A stretch of DNA of 57,309 nucleotides from UBA8752 sp964223495 (GCA_964223495.1 CAXQGL010000019.1:1-57309), one strand, 5' to 3'. Positions 45,019-53,484 are shown, counted from the first letter of the stretch. Numbers and translations: made by a program. Notes: generated by a model from the sequence alone, not told the origin.

Positions 45019-45633
45019 ATGTTGAAGAATTTTGCACTGACCATCTGTGCGGCATTGTGTGCGGTATCCGCCAATGCCCAATTCAAGGAGCTCGTCGTAG
45101 AGGAAGTGGATAACGGGGGGGTGGTCCCCGGAAAGACCTACCGCATTTATGCCCAGATGACTGCAGAGGGGGATGTGGTGGACGCCATTTTCGGTGATGG
45201 GGAGGACTTCCTCAACATAGAGAGCACGAAGCCCTTTTATCAGCACCCCAATGGCGCCAATTCAGCCAATGAATTGCAGCGTTCCGACGTACAGAACATT
45301 GAAGGCCTCAAATACGATAGCTGGGTCACCATAGGATATGAGGACAACTACATGAATGCCCTCACCGCCTTCCTGATGGACTTCAGCGAATTCGGCGCCG
45401 GCGGCAGGTTGTACACGGACAATGGCGCTTGGTTCGTCACACCGGATATGCGGCAGGCCGCGGCAGGGCCGGATGGCAAGTTGCTGCTGATGCAATTGAC
45501 CACGGAGGGGGACATCACGGGCCGCATCAACTTGCACGGCCGCACCCGTCCCATCCCGATGAAGAGCAATCCCGACAGCCTGGCCCCCAAGCTGATCGAC
45601 ATCCGAAACATCGAGCTCAACATCAAGCAGTGA
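45019..45633 (+). CDS. Secreted single-domain protein (YRIY/YDSWVTIG domain)
   Basis: The ATG at 45019 gives a signal peptide (LKNFALTICAALCAVSANAQ); a TTG at 45007 overlapping the sprF stop is the only earlier start. The whole mature protein, about 180 residues, is one copy of the domain seen in the genes at 100, 1405 and 40881: KTYRIYAQ, DAIFGDGEDFL, FYQHPNG, YDSWVTIGYED, GAWFVTP and GKLLLMQLTTEG. It has no cysteine modules, no dockerin-like tail and no sorting domain. Because the adjacent large cargo starts with a divergent copy, this small protein may interact with it or compete for the same partner. Function unknown. A strong terminator closes the three-gene unit. Confidence 0.85.
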   Translation: MLKNFALTICAALCAVSANAQFKELVVEEVDNGGVVPGKTYRIYAQMTAEGDVVDAIFGDGEDFLNIESTKPFYQHPNGANSANELQRSDVQNIEGLKYDSWVTIGYEDNYMNALTAFLMDFSEFGAGGRLYTDNGAWFVTPDMRQAAAGPDGKLLLMQLTTEGDITGRINLHGRTRPIPMKSNPDSLAPKLIDIRNIELNIKQ

Positions 45634-45651
45634 TTCCCTGATTCGGGAAAG

Positions 45652-45682
45652 AAAAAGGCACCCTCATGGGGTGCCTTTTTTT
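45652..45682. terminator. Bidirectional terminator
   Basis: AAAAAGGCACCC and GGGTGCCTTTTTTT form a stem with A- and T-runs on both sides, so it can end the plus-strand T9SS unit and the minus-strand msrB. Confidence 0.9.
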
Positions 45683-45700
45683 ATGGTGTCGCCGTCGGCA

Positions 45701-46246
45701 TCAGTCGTATCGGATGCCTTGCACTTCCGATTTCCGCAGCGTATCTGCCGCGAATTTCAATGCGGCCGAATTGATGCAGTAACGCAACCCGGTGGGGCGC
45801 GGGCCATCTTCGAACACGTGGCCGAGGTGACCACCGCACTGGCTGCAAAGCACTTCCACGCGACGCATGCCCCAGCTGTCGTCTTCGTGTTCCGTGATGG
45901 AAGCGCCTTCCGCTGGTTGGAAGAAGCTGGGCCATCCCGTGCCGGATTCGAACTTGTGGTCCGAGTCGAAGAGGGCTTGACCACATCCGGCGCATTGGTA
46001 GACGCCCCGCTCATGGTGGTCCCAGTATTCGCCCGTGAAGGCGCGTTCCGTTCCTTTCTCGCGCAGGACGAAACAGGCCATGTGGGGCAATTCCTCACGC
46101 CATTCGGCTTCCGATTTGGTCACCGCAAGGGTGGAATCACCTGTGGATGGGGCATCCGTTGTGGGCACATCCTGAGCGCCGCAGGAAGTAAGGGTCAGCA
46201 GCATGAAGGATGCCGCGATGTGGGGGAGGGGGAAAGTGCAGTTCAT
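45701..46246 (-). CDS. msrB: Peptide-methionine (R)-S-oxide reductase, probable lipoprotein
   Basis: Reduces R-methionine sulfoxide in oxidised proteins. The start at 46246 gives a signal peptide with lipobox LTSC (residues 1-22), one base after the uvrA stop; longer open frames run back into uvrA. The MsrB domain (about 40-180) has two zinc CxxC pairs (CAGC and CSQC), the GTGWPSFFQP motif, the HLGHVFEDGP motif, and the catalytic cysteine in RYCINSAAL. A lipoprotein MsrB should repair periplasmic or outer-membrane proteins. It is co-transcribed with uvrA. Confidence 0.93.
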   Translation of the reverse strand: MNCTFPLPHIAASFMLLTLTSCGAQDVPTTDAPSTGDSTLAVTKSEAEWREELPHMACFVLREKGTERAFTGEYWDHHERGVYQCAGCGQALFDSDHKFESGTGWPSFFQPAEGASITEHEDDSWGMRRVEVLCSQCGGHLGHVFEDGPRPTGLRYCINSAALKFAADTLRKSEVQGIRYD

Positions 46247-46247
46247 G

Positions 46248-49151
46248 TCAAGAGGATGGATTGTGAAGCCGTTCCTTGAGGTACGGCGCCGTAACCGATT
46301 GCACGGACCGTGCCAATTCTTCCGGCGTTCCCATGGCCACGCAGTCTCCTCCGTGCTTGCCTCCTCCTGGCCCGAGGTCGATGATGTGATCCGCTGCGGC
46401 CATGACATCGAGGTTGTGTTCCACGCAGATGACGGTGTGACCCTGTCGAATCAGCGCGTCGAATGCGGAGAGTAGCTGTGCCACATCGTGGAAGTGCAGG
46501 CCGGTCGTCGGTTCGTCGAAAATGAACACGGTGTGTCCGGCCCGGTCCCCTTTGGCGAGAAAGGCGCCCAACTTGATGCGCTGGGCTTCACCACCACTCA
46601 GGGTGGTGGCACTCTGTCCCAGCCTGACATAGCCCAGTCCCACGTCGATCAGCGGAGCCAGCTTGCGCACGATGGACCGCTCCGCAGCCGTCGGTTTCTT
46701 GCGTGCCGCAAAGAAATCGGAGGCATCAGAGACCGTCATTTCGAGGATGTCATGGATGTTGTGCCCATCCACCTCCACTTCGAGGACGGCATCCGTGAAG
46801 CGTTTGCCTTTGCAGGCATCACAGGTCAAGGTCACGTCAGCCATGAATTGCATCCCGATGGAAACCCGTCCCTCTCCCTCACAGGTGTCACAGCGTCCTC
46901 CGCTGGTATTGAAACTGAATACCGAGGGCTTGTAGCCCCGATTCCTCGACAGGGGCTGCGCTGCAAAGGAGGAGCGCACGTCGTCCCATGCCTTTACATA
47001 GGTCGCAGGGTTCGATCGGCTGCTCTTTCCAATCGGGTTCTGGTCCACGAACTCCACCGATTCGATGCGGCTGACATCGCCTGAAAGGCCATCGCTGATT
47101 CCGGGCCTGTCTCCCCCCAGATCGAGATGACGGAGCAGCAGGGGATGGAGGATGCGCTTGACCAAGGTGCTCTTGCCGGACCCGGATACGCCGGTTACGA
47201 CATTCAGTGCTCCGAGCTTGAATTCGGCATTGACCCCTTTCAGGTTGTATTCCTTGGCATTCAGCACCTGTATGGTTCCGACTCCGGTCCGGCGTTTGGC
47301 GGGAATGTCGATCCGGCGGTCGCCGCGCAGGTATTCGGCGGTGAGGGTCGGGGCATCGAGCAGGTGCTCGAAGGGTCCTGAAAACACGACATCACCGCCT
47401 TCCGACCCGGCCAGGGGGCCCAAATCGACCACGTGGTCCGCAGCCCGGATGACGGCTTCCTCGTGCTCAACGACGACAACGGTATTGCCCAGATTGCGCA
47501 GTCCCGTCAGCACCTTGATGAGCCGTTCCGTGTCATGCGGGTGCAAACCGATGCTCGGTTCATCGAGGACATAGGTGCTGCCCACAAGGCTGCTGCCAAG
47601 GCTGGTTCCCAACTGGATGCGCTGGCTCTCGCCTCCGCTGAGGGTGGCACTGGCGCGGTTGAGGGTCAGGTAGCCCAAACCCACGTCGATGAGGAATTGC
47701 AGCCGGTGCTCCAATTCGATGAGCAACCGCCGCGCGATGGCCCGCTCGTTGTCACTGAGGGAGATGCCCTTCAGCAGCGGCAGCACTTCATCCACAGGCA
47801 TGGCGAGGAGGTCGGGCAGGGCATGACCATCCACCTTGACGTATCGGGATTCGGGTTTGAGCCTGCTTCCTTCGCATGCCGAGCAACGTGTCCGGCCCCG
47901 GTAGCGGCTGAGCATGACCCTGTTCTGGATCTTGTAGCTCTTCGCCTCGAGTCGGCTGAAATAATCATGTATGCCCTTCCAATGACGGGTTCCCTCCCAC
48001 AATTCGCGCCGTTGTGCGGCCGTCAGATCGGAGTAGGGGGTGTGTACCGGAAAATCCTCCGCATGGGCGGATTCAAGCAAACGCTGTTTGTATCGGCTGG
48101 CCTTCTCACCACGCCAAGGAGCCACTGCATCCCCGTAGACGGATTTCGAAGGGTCGGGTATGACGAGGTCCTCGCTGATGCCGATGACATGACCGAAACC
48201 CTCGCAGCGGGCACAAGCCCCTTGTGGACTGTTGAAGCTGAACATGTCAGGCGAGGGCCATTCAAACGTCATTCCGTCCATCTCGAAGCGATCGCTGAAC
48301 TGGTCCGTCCGGAAATTCCCATCGGGCTCCATCCAATGCAGCAGGCAGTGCCCCCTGCCTTCGTAGAACGCCGTATCCACCGAGTCGGCCAGTCGCTGGT
48401 CGAATTCATCGCTGGTCTTGCGCTCTTCCAATTCGGGTGTCGCAAGCCGATCGATGACCAGCTCCATGGGACTTGCCGGGTTTTGAGCCATACCGCTTTC
48501 GATCAAGTCCGTCAGAGCAGTCGGGACCCCATCGACCAGAATGCGCGCGAAGCCCTGTTGCTGCCAGATTTCCAACTGGGCTCCCAGCGGCCGATCGTCC
48601 ACCAATGTGACCGGGGCGCAAACCATGAATCGCTGACCCGGCGCCGCGTCGCGCACGGCATCGACGACATCGGTGACCGTATCCCGTCTCACCTCCTTGC
48701 CGGAAACGGGACTGAACGTCTTGCCGATTCGGGCCCACATCAACTTGAGGTGGTCGTGGATTTCGGTGACCGTGCCCACAGTGGAACGGCTGCTCCTCGA
48801 TGTGACGCGCTGCTCCACGGCGATGGCGGGGGTCAGGTTGTCGATGCGGTCGACATCCGGCTTCTCCATGCGGCCTGCGAATTGGCGTACGTAGGCACTG
48901 AGGCTTTCGACGTAACGGCGTTGCCCCTCGGCATAGAGCGTATCAAAGGCCAATGAACTCTTGCCGGATCCACTGAGTCCGGTGAATACCGTCAGTGCTC
49001 CGAGTGGAATGTCCACATCCACATTCTTGAGGTTGTGCATGCGCGCACCCCGAATCCTGATTTCCCGGGGGTGTGCATCCGATTCCGCACCGTCAGCAAC
49101 GATATGTCCCGTGTACGATTCGGGTGCGGAAGTCTTGGAATGCTTGGGCAT
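46248..49151 (-). CDS. uvrA: Excinuclease ABC subunit A
   Basis: The damage-recognition ATPase of nucleotide excision repair. Two ABC domains: Walker A GLSGSGKSSLAFDT near the N-terminus and GVSGSGKSTLVKR in the second half, signature motifs LSGGESQRIQLG and LSGGEAQRIKLG. The C-terminal zinc finger is intact (CDTCEGEGRVSIG...CDACKGKRF), as is a CSACEGSRL pair. The first zinc module before it is replaced by the SPVSGKEV segment, as in other Bacteroidota UvrA. The ATG at 49151 (MPKHSKTS) is preferred over the TTG at 49178, because a GAAATTCG box ends 4 bases upstream of it, as for other genes here. Followed directly by msrB. Confidence 0.94.
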   Translation of the reverse strand: MPKHSKTSAPESYTGHIVADGAESDAHPREIRIRGARMHNLKNVDVDIPLGALTVFTGLSGSGKSSLAFDTLYAEGQRRYVESLSAYVRQFAGRMEKPDVDRIDNLTPAIAVEQRVTSRSSRSTVGTVTEIHDHLKLMWARIGKTFSPVSGKEVRRDTVTDVVDAVRDAAPGQRFMVCAPVTLVDDRPLGAQLEIWQQQGFARILVDGVPTALTDLIESGMAQNPASPMELVIDRLATPELEERKTSDEFDQRLADSVDTAFYEGRGHCLLHWMEPDGNFRTDQFSDRFEMDGMTFEWPSPDMFSFNSPQGACARCEGFGHVIGISEDLVIPDPSKSVYGDAVAPWRGEKASRYKQRLLESAHAEDFPVHTPYSDLTAAQRRELWEGTRHWKGIHDYFSRLEAKSYKIQNRVMLSRYRGRTRCSACEGSRLKPESRYVKVDGHALPDLLAMPVDEVLPLLKGISLSDNERAIARRLLIELEHRLQFLIDVGLGYLTLNRASATLSGGESQRIQLGTSLGSSLVGSTYVLDEPSIGLHPHDTERLIKVLTGLRNLGNTVVVVEHEEAVIRAADHVVDLGPLAGSEGGDVVFSGPFEHLLDAPTLTAEYLRGDRRIDIPAKRRTGVGTIQVLNAKEYNLKGVNAEFKLGALNVVTGVSGSGKSTLVKRILHPLLLRHLDLGGDRPGISDGLSGDVSRIESVEFVDQNPIGKSSRSNPATYVKAWDDVRSSFAAQPLSRNRGYKPSVFSFNTSGGRCDTCEGEGRVSIGMQFMADVTLTCDACKGKRFTDAVLEVEVDGHNIHDILEMTVSDASDFFAARKKPTAAERSIVRKLAPLIDVGLGYVRLGQSATTLSGGEAQRIKLGAFLAKGDRAGHTVFIFDEPTTGLHFHDVAQLLSAFDALIRQGHTVICVEHNLDVMAAADHIIDLGPGGGKHGGDCVAMGTPEELARSVQSVTAPYLKERLHNPSS

Positions 49152-49155
49152 GGGA

Positions 49156-49163
49156 CGAATTTC
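49156..49163 (-). promoter_or_regulatory. Box GAAATTCG, 4 bases before the uvrA ATG
   Basis: On the minus strand, followed by TCCC and ATG. The identical octamer at the identical distance precedes the exonuclease gene at 51553-51560. Confidence 0.35.
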
Positions 49164-49233
49164 GGTCACCCGGTTCAACAGGGCGTTAACACGCTTTGGG
49201 GGGGTACGGTTCGACCTCCGGGAAAAATAGCCG

Positions 49234-49241
49234 TATCTTTA
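49234..49241 (+). promoter_or_regulatory. -7-like box TATCTTTA upstream of the sigma factor gene
   Basis: Lies 121 bases before the ATG at 49363. It matches TAnnTTTG except for the last base; no TTG lies at standard spacing. The 211-base uvrA-sigma gap holds nothing else I can support. Confidence 0.3.
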
Positions 49242-49362
49242 AGGAAGTACTGCTCGGAGCAGTATCAGGAAAAACAGAAGGCCATACGTCAGACACTACC
49301 CTCACCGCACGTCACTTACTGATCGACAGCCGTTCAACGGTGCGTGCACAATTCGTAGTGTC

Positions 49363-49950
49363 ATGGCCCAACAGCCCACCCCAGACCGCGCGCTCATCGC
49401 GCAATTCCAACAAGGCGACCAACGCGCCTTTGAAACCTTGTTTGCCCGTCATCGGGACCAGGTGTACACGAAGTTGTATCTCCTTGTACGGGACCACGAT
49501 GTGGCAGCAGACCTTTTTCAGGATGTCTTCATCAAAGTTGTGGATGTCCTGAGGAACGGCAAGTACAACGAGGAAGGGAAGTTTCTGCCTTGGGTGCTGC
49601 GGATTGCGCACAATGCCGGCATCGATCATTTCCGTCGGCAGAAGAAAATGCCGCTCAGCAGGGGAACCGAGGAGTACGATCTCCTCGGTGGGTTGCAGGA
49701 CGAGATGCCGACCCGGGAGGAGGAGCTGATTTCCGAGCGCATTCTGGAGGATGTACAGCATCTCGTGGATCAGCTTCCCGATGAGCAGCGCGAAGTGGTG
49801 CAGATGAGGATGTACAGGGGAATGAGTTTCAAGGACATCGCAGACACCACGGATGTCAGCATCAATACCGCATTGGGACGCATGCGTTATGCCCTCATCA
49901 ACCTCCGGAAGATGATGGTGGAACAGGATGTGTCCTTGACGCTGGATTGA
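49363..49950 (+). CDS. ECF-type RNA polymerase sigma factor
   Basis: A 195-residue sigma-70 family factor of the extracytoplasmic-function group. The sigma2 region is at about 20-90 (ALIAQFQQGDQRAFETLF, VAADLFQDVFIKV, LPWVLRIAHNAGIDHFRR) and sigma4 at about 125-185 (LPDEQREVVQMRMYRGMSFKDIAD...GRMRYALINLRKMM). It directs RNA polymerase to a regulon not visible here. There is no anti-sigma gene next to it. A terminator at 49983 follows. Confidence 0.92.
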   Translation: MAQQPTPDRALIAQFQQGDQRAFETLFARHRDQVYTKLYLLVRDHDVAADLFQDVFIKVVDVLRNGKYNEEGKFLPWVLRIAHNAGIDHFRRQKKMPLSRGTEEYDLLGGLQDEMPTREEELISERILEDVQHLVDQLPDEQREVVQMRMYRGMSFKDIADTTDVSINTALGRMRYALINLRKMMVEQDVSLTLD

Positions 49951-49982
49951 CCAGGAAAAAAAGCGACACCGAAAAAAATGGG

Positions 49983-50010
49983 AGGCCGGGCAATATGACC
50001 CGGCCTTCTG
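49983..50010 (+). terminator. Terminator after the sigma factor gene
   Basis: AGGCCGGG and CCCGGCCT form an 8-base-pair stem with an 8-base loop, followed by a weak T-rich run (TCTGCGTTT). Confidence 0.65.
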
Positions 50011-50057
50011 CGTTTCATGGTCGTCCGGCACCAAAAACGGACAGAATTGAACTGCGC

Positions 50058-50219
50058 ATGGAGCACACTACCCCGAACACCCCTTCCGACGCCCTTTTTG
50101 TTCCGCCTTCAGTCGACCATTGGTCGGCTCCTGCCCACGCCATCGCACATGTACTTTCACATGTCCGCGCCTCCGGCAAGGGCAGTGCATCCCTCGGAGG
50201 CTCGGTGCACCTGAATTGA
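50058..50219 (+). CDS. Possible small protein, 53 residues
   Basis: An open frame beginning MEHTTPNTPSDALFVPP and ending GSVHLN. It lies after the sigma terminator, and its stop abuts the stop of the convergent exonuclease gene exactly. It has no signal peptide or membrane helix, and one possible amphipathic helix (APAHAIAHVLSHVRASG). No homology is recognised; it may be chance. Confidence 0.35.
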   Translation: MEHTTPNTPSDALFVPPSVDHWSAPAHAIAHVLSHVRASGKGSASLGGSVHLN

Positions 50220-51548
50220 TCAGGACACCGGTTTCACCCGGATGAAGTAGCGCTCCAGGGCTGCGTCGATGCGGCCGGAGCCGGTATCGTACACCCATTC
50301 CTCGTCTCCCGAGGTGACGAAGCGATACGCCCGGAACCGTCCCGATTCCAGCAGCAGTTGGGGTTCGCCCCCACCGGGTGCCGCCGGCAAGGACAGGGTT
50401 TCCTGGTCATTTTGTCGCTGCTTGGCTTCCTGCATGGCGCTCGACCATTGATCAATCCGGTCGTTGTGCAATGCCCTCGAGGCGGCATTGTCGACCCAAG
50501 CTTCCGACCACGCCGTTCCGGGAAGCCCGGACCACGCCGGGTTCAGCCCCCATACCTCCGCCATTTCCCTCAGGAATGACTCACCTTCACTGCGGCTCCT
50601 GAAGCGCTGGATGGCCGTCGGTTTTCCTCCCTTGACCATGGTCAGCCTTTGTATGCCCGATCGACAGGTGAACAGCTCCAGGGACCACCCCTTGCCCACC
50701 ACCTTCTGAGCAGCGTTGAGTGGAGGATGATGCCGTCGGATGAGGACATCCTCGAGCACGAGGGCCATCAATTCCGATCCGGTTTCCTCCCAGATCACCT
50801 TGTGGACCGTCCTCCTCAATTCCTGTGAGCGGGCGGGGTCGGACGCATTGTTGAAGTGCTGCCTGATGCGCGAGGAGAGGTTGCGGCTCATTCCGATGTA
50901 GGCAATGCGGCCAGCCTCATCGAGAAAGCGATAGACTCCGGGAGTGGAAGGGAGATGGGCCAACGCGTCCGGAGGGAGGTGTGGTGGCCACCAGGACCTT
51001 CCCTCGCCCCGTCCGATTTCCTCCTCGATGGCGATGGCATGGGCTGACCACAACTTGGAGAACAGTATGGCAGTGGCGGCGGCGTCACCCCATGCACGGT
51101 GGTGGGCTTCATTCTCAATGTCGAAATAGGCGCAAAGGGCACCGAGGCTGAAGCGCTGAGGGCCTTCCAGCCACTTCCTGGACATTCTGACCGTACAGAG
51201 TCGCCTGGGATTGTAGTGCATGCCGCACCGCTTGAAAGCGGATTGAATGTGACGCAAGTCGAACGCCACGTTGTGCGCCACGAAGACGGCGTCTCCCAGA
51301 AAAGCCAACAGATCCTCGGCCATGCTCCCGAATGGCGGGGCATCGGCCACCATGGCATCATCGATTCCGGTCAATCGCGTGATGCCTGCGGGAACCGGAG
51401 CGTCTGGACGTATGAGGTGCACCCAACGGTCGAGCTCCTTCCGCCCGTCGTGAAGAATGGCCGCAATCTCCGTGATGTTCTCACCATCGGGGGGACCACC
51501 GTTGGTCTCGATGTCGACAATCACGAATTGGAGCGGTGTGGGAGGCAT
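50220..51548 (-). CDS. DEDDh exonuclease fused to GIY-YIG nuclease domain
   Basis: A 442-residue nucleic-acid enzyme. Residues about 5-170 are a DnaQ-like 3'-5' exonuclease: ExoI D12-I-E14, ExoII VAHNVAFDLRHI, and ExoIII HRAWGDAAAT. Residues about 205-285 are a GIY-YIG endonuclease like the UvrC or Cho N-terminus (PGVYRFLDEAGRIAYIGMSRNLSSRIRQHF, then ELMALVLEDVLIRRHHPPLN). The C-terminal 150 residues have no recognised motif. Such fusions occur in several phyla and are usually labelled by homology to DNA polymerase III epsilon; a repair role is likely. The ATG is preceded by GAAATTCG and 4 bases, as uvrA is. Confidence 0.9.
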   Translation of the reverse strand: MPPTPLQFVIVDIETNGGPPDGENITEIAAILHDGRKELDRWVHLIRPDAPVPAGITRLTGIDDAMVADAPPFGSMAEDLLAFLGDAVFVAHNVAFDLRHIQSAFKRCGMHYNPRRLCTVRMSRKWLEGPQRFSLGALCAYFDIENEAHHRAWGDAAATAILFSKLWSAHAIAIEEEIGRGEGRSWWPPHLPPDALAHLPSTPGVYRFLDEAGRIAYIGMSRNLSSRIRQHFNNASDPARSQELRRTVHKVIWEETGSELMALVLEDVLIRRHHPPLNAAQKVVGKGWSLELFTCRSGIQRLTMVKGGKPTAIQRFRSRSEGESFLREMAEVWGLNPAWSGLPGTAWSEAWVDNAASRALHNDRIDQWSSAMQEAKQRQNDQETLSLPAAPGGGEPQLLLESGRFRAYRFVTSGDEEWVYDTGSGRIDAALERYFIRVKPVS

Positions 51549-51552
51549 GGTT

Positions 51553-51560
51553 CGAATTTC
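51553..51560 (-). promoter_or_regulatory. Box GAAATTCG, 4 bases before the exonuclease ATG
   Basis: On the minus strand, followed by AACC and ATG. Same octamer and distance as at uvrA. Confidence 0.35.
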
Positions 51561-51590
51561 GGCGTTCGGTCCGCCGTGGACTTACGTTGC

Positions 51591-51598
51591 TAAATTTC
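51591..51598 (+). promoter_or_regulatory. -7-like box TAAATTTC, 4 bases before the outer-membrane protein start
   Basis: Followed by CACC and ATG at 51603. Together with the box at 51553 it forms a divergent pair inside a 54-base gap. Confidence 0.45.
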
Positions 51599-51602
51599 CA
51601 CC

Positions 51603-52562
51603 ATGATGTCCAAACAGCATCCGGGGAGGTCCCTGTGTCTGTTGCTGGCTTTTTCGCTGGCAGTGGGTGCGCAGGGTCAGGTATTCAATTACGAGCCTTA
51701 CGACGACAGCGATCTCCTCGGGGACTTCGAGCGCCCCAAGCAGCTCCATTTCGGCATGAACATCAACATCGGCAAGGCAGGAGGGGCCTCCAGTGTTTTC
51801 TACAATGGCACGGGGATGCACGAACTGGGCGATGTCTTCCGCGAGATGTTGAGCATTCCTGAACGGCTGGACTGGAACAGCGTATCCGGTGGAACCGCCA
51901 ACACGGTTCGGAACCAGATTGCCCAATCCTTGGGCATCGCGAATGCAGGAGGGATGTCGGTGGCGACCTATCCCATCGATCAGCGATATGATGTGGGCTT
52001 CGGTTTCGGACTTCGTGTCATGCAGCGGTTCAATCTGGAGAATGCCGTGGTGCTCGACGTGGACATCTGGAGATTGAAGTCGCGCGGAGCTTGGCAATTG
52101 GATACGGGTGAGCTCCCTGACCAAGGGCAGGGCAGCACGGATTTGCGGGACTTTGGAATCTTCGGTTCCGAGGACCGCATGGCCATGGGGCTGGGCTACC
52201 GCACGGCCAGCCCGATCGACCGAAGTGCCAGCTGGATCTTCGAGTTGGGCGGTACCATGATGGCGTCCAGGATCCGGGATCACTACATCGAAGTGGCGGG
52301 CCAGACCTACGATTTGATCGTGCCTCGGGGAGGTCAGGTCGGCGTGGGAGCCATCCAGGATTTGACCTGGGGCGTGGGATACGGAGGCTACGTGCGCATC
52401 GGTGCGGAGGCCTATATGGATGCGGGTGCAGGACTGGAGTTGAGCTACCGTCTGGGCTACGATGCCGTGGTGCTGGGCCTTTCGGATTTCCGCGTTTTCA
52501 ACCACACCCTTGTACTCACGTGGCTCTTTCCACCACCGCAAGTATCAAGTGCGACTTTCTGA
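51603..52562 (+). CDS. Probable outer-membrane beta-barrel protein
   Basis: A 319-residue exported protein with a signal peptide (about 1-25, ending GAQGQ) and a series of alternating amphipathic strands with aromatic ends (YDVGFGFGLRVMQRF, MAMGLGYRTA, GYGGYVRIGAEAYM, LELSYRLGYDAVVLGLSDF), closing in HTLVLTWLF. This is the pattern of Bacteroidota barrel proteins such as the DUF5723-like group; I cannot name a substrate. The start is supported by the TAAATTTC box. It precedes the Hpt/regulator pair by 45 bases and may be read with it. Confidence 0.8.
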   Translation: MMSKQHPGRSLCLLLAFSLAVGAQGQVFNYEPYDDSDLLGDFERPKQLHFGMNINIGKAGGASSVFYNGTGMHELGDVFREMLSIPERLDWNSVSGGTANTVRNQIAQSLGIANAGGMSVATYPIDQRYDVGFGFGLRVMQRFNLENAVVLDVDIWRLKSRGAWQLDTGELPDQGQGSTDLRDFGIFGSEDRMAMGLGYRTASPIDRSASWIFELGGTMMASRIRDHYIEVAGQTYDLIVPRGGQVGVGAIQDLTWGVGYGGYVRIGAEAYMDAGAGLELSYRLGYDAVVLGLSDFRVFNHTLVLTWLFPPPQVSSATF

Positions 52563-52607
52563 AGCGGGAAAACATGCCCGGATAAGGTATCTTGCCGCTG
52601 AATCGCC

Positions 52608-52925
52608 ATGGAGATCATAGAACGATTGTCCGCCGGGGACCCGGAGAAGAAGAAGTATTACATCCGGTTGTTCTTGGATACACTGGAACCGGAATTGGAA
52701 AACCTCAAAGGGGCAGACATCAATGCAGCCCAGGAGCCGATCAGGGCCATCCTGCACAAGTTGAAGAGTCAGGTACAAACGATTGGAGCCCGCGAAGCCC
52801 ATGCGATCATGGCCGACCAGGAACAGCACATCAAAGGGGGTGGCCGAATCGACCAAGCCCAATTGGATGAAACCTGTCGTCTGCTTTCAGACCTGATTGA
52901 CGATCTGCAAGAATTACTGAAATGA
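52608..52925 (+). CDS. Hpt domain phosphotransfer protein
   Basis: A 105-residue all-helical protein with the Hpt signature HKLKSQVQTIGA, where H50 is the expected phosphorylated histidine. It would shuttle phosphate between a hybrid kinase receiver and a response regulator. A TATCTTGC box lies 12 bases upstream of the ATG. Its stop overlaps the start of the next gene by 4 bases, so it is made together with the membrane-tethered receiver. The hybrid kinase facing it (53461-56505) ends in receivers and lacks its own Hpt, so this is a natural partner. Confidence 0.85.
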   Translation: MEIIERLSAGDPEKKKYYIRLFLDTLEPELENLKGADINAAQEPIRAILHKLKSQVQTIGAREAHAIMADQEQHIKGGGRIDQAQLDETCRLLSDLIDDLQELLK

Positions 52926-53410
52926 GCAAGCACCTGAAAGTCGCGCTGGTCGACGACGATATCCCCAACACCGAGGTCCTGCGGGATTTCCTGATCCGCA
53001 ACGGATACAGTCACGTGGACAAATACCACGATGGAGAGAGCTTTCTTGAATCCCTCGATCGATTCGATGAGCGGGCCGTGGTGCTCGACTTCGATCTGAG
53101 TGGAGGAGGAGAACTCAATGGCCTTGAGGTCCTCGAGGCGATCAAAGAGCGGAGCCCGAACATGCATGTGGTGTTCTTCAGTGGACAGGACAGCCTCGAA
53201 GTGGCTGTCGAGTCACTCAAGAATGGGGCGGATGACTACATCGTGAAGTCAAATGCGGCATTCGCCTTGGTCAAGACCTCATTGGACAAGGTGTACGACA
53301 TCCAGGTACTCAAACTCAATGAGCGTCGGAACCAGCGCATCAGCTGGATCATGGCCATCGGATGGATGTCCACGATTGCAGCAGTCGCCCTGTATTTCGC
53401 AGGCCGCTGA
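52922..53410 (+). CDS. Receiver-domain protein with C-terminal membrane anchor
   Basis: A 162-residue protein: receiver domain (about 5-125) with acidic pocket D11-D12-D13 and the phospho-acceptor D56 in VVLDFDLSG, the Thr/Ser switch at FFSGQD, and the conserved lysine in DDYIVKSNA. No output domain follows. Residues about 141-161 are a transmembrane helix (ISWIMAIGWMSTIAAVALYF), so the receiver sits on the inner face of the membrane. Single-domain regulators are normally soluble; the tail is unusual. It is translationally coupled to the Hpt gene. Confidence 0.88.
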   Translation: MSKHLKVALVDDDIPNTEVLRDFLIRNGYSHVDKYHDGESFLESLDRFDERAVVLDFDLSGGGELNGLEVLEAIKERSPNMHVVFFSGQDSLEVAVESLKNGADDYIVKSNAAFALVKTSLDKVYDIQVLKLNERRNQRISWIMAIGWMSTIAAVALYFAGR

Positions 53411-53449
53411 CTTCAAGGCCTTTCCGGCCGATTGAAAAGGAATCGAAAG

Positions 53450-53484
53450 CGGGCCCGCCCTCACTTCCGTGAGAGGTGGGCCCG
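53450..53484. terminator. Shared hairpin between converging regulator and kinase genes
   Basis: CGGGCCC (53450) pairs with GGGCCCG (53478) around an inner CTCAC/GTGAG stem. It covers the kinase stop codon. The plus side continues TTGTATTTCG, the minus side CTTTCGATTCCTTTT, so either direction could terminate. Confidence 0.5.

Noticed and set aside
49947..50057. Upstream half of the open frame ending at 50219
   Set aside because: It crosses the sigma factor terminator hairpin and starts inside the sigma gene stop; only the part from 50058 is listed, with low confidence.
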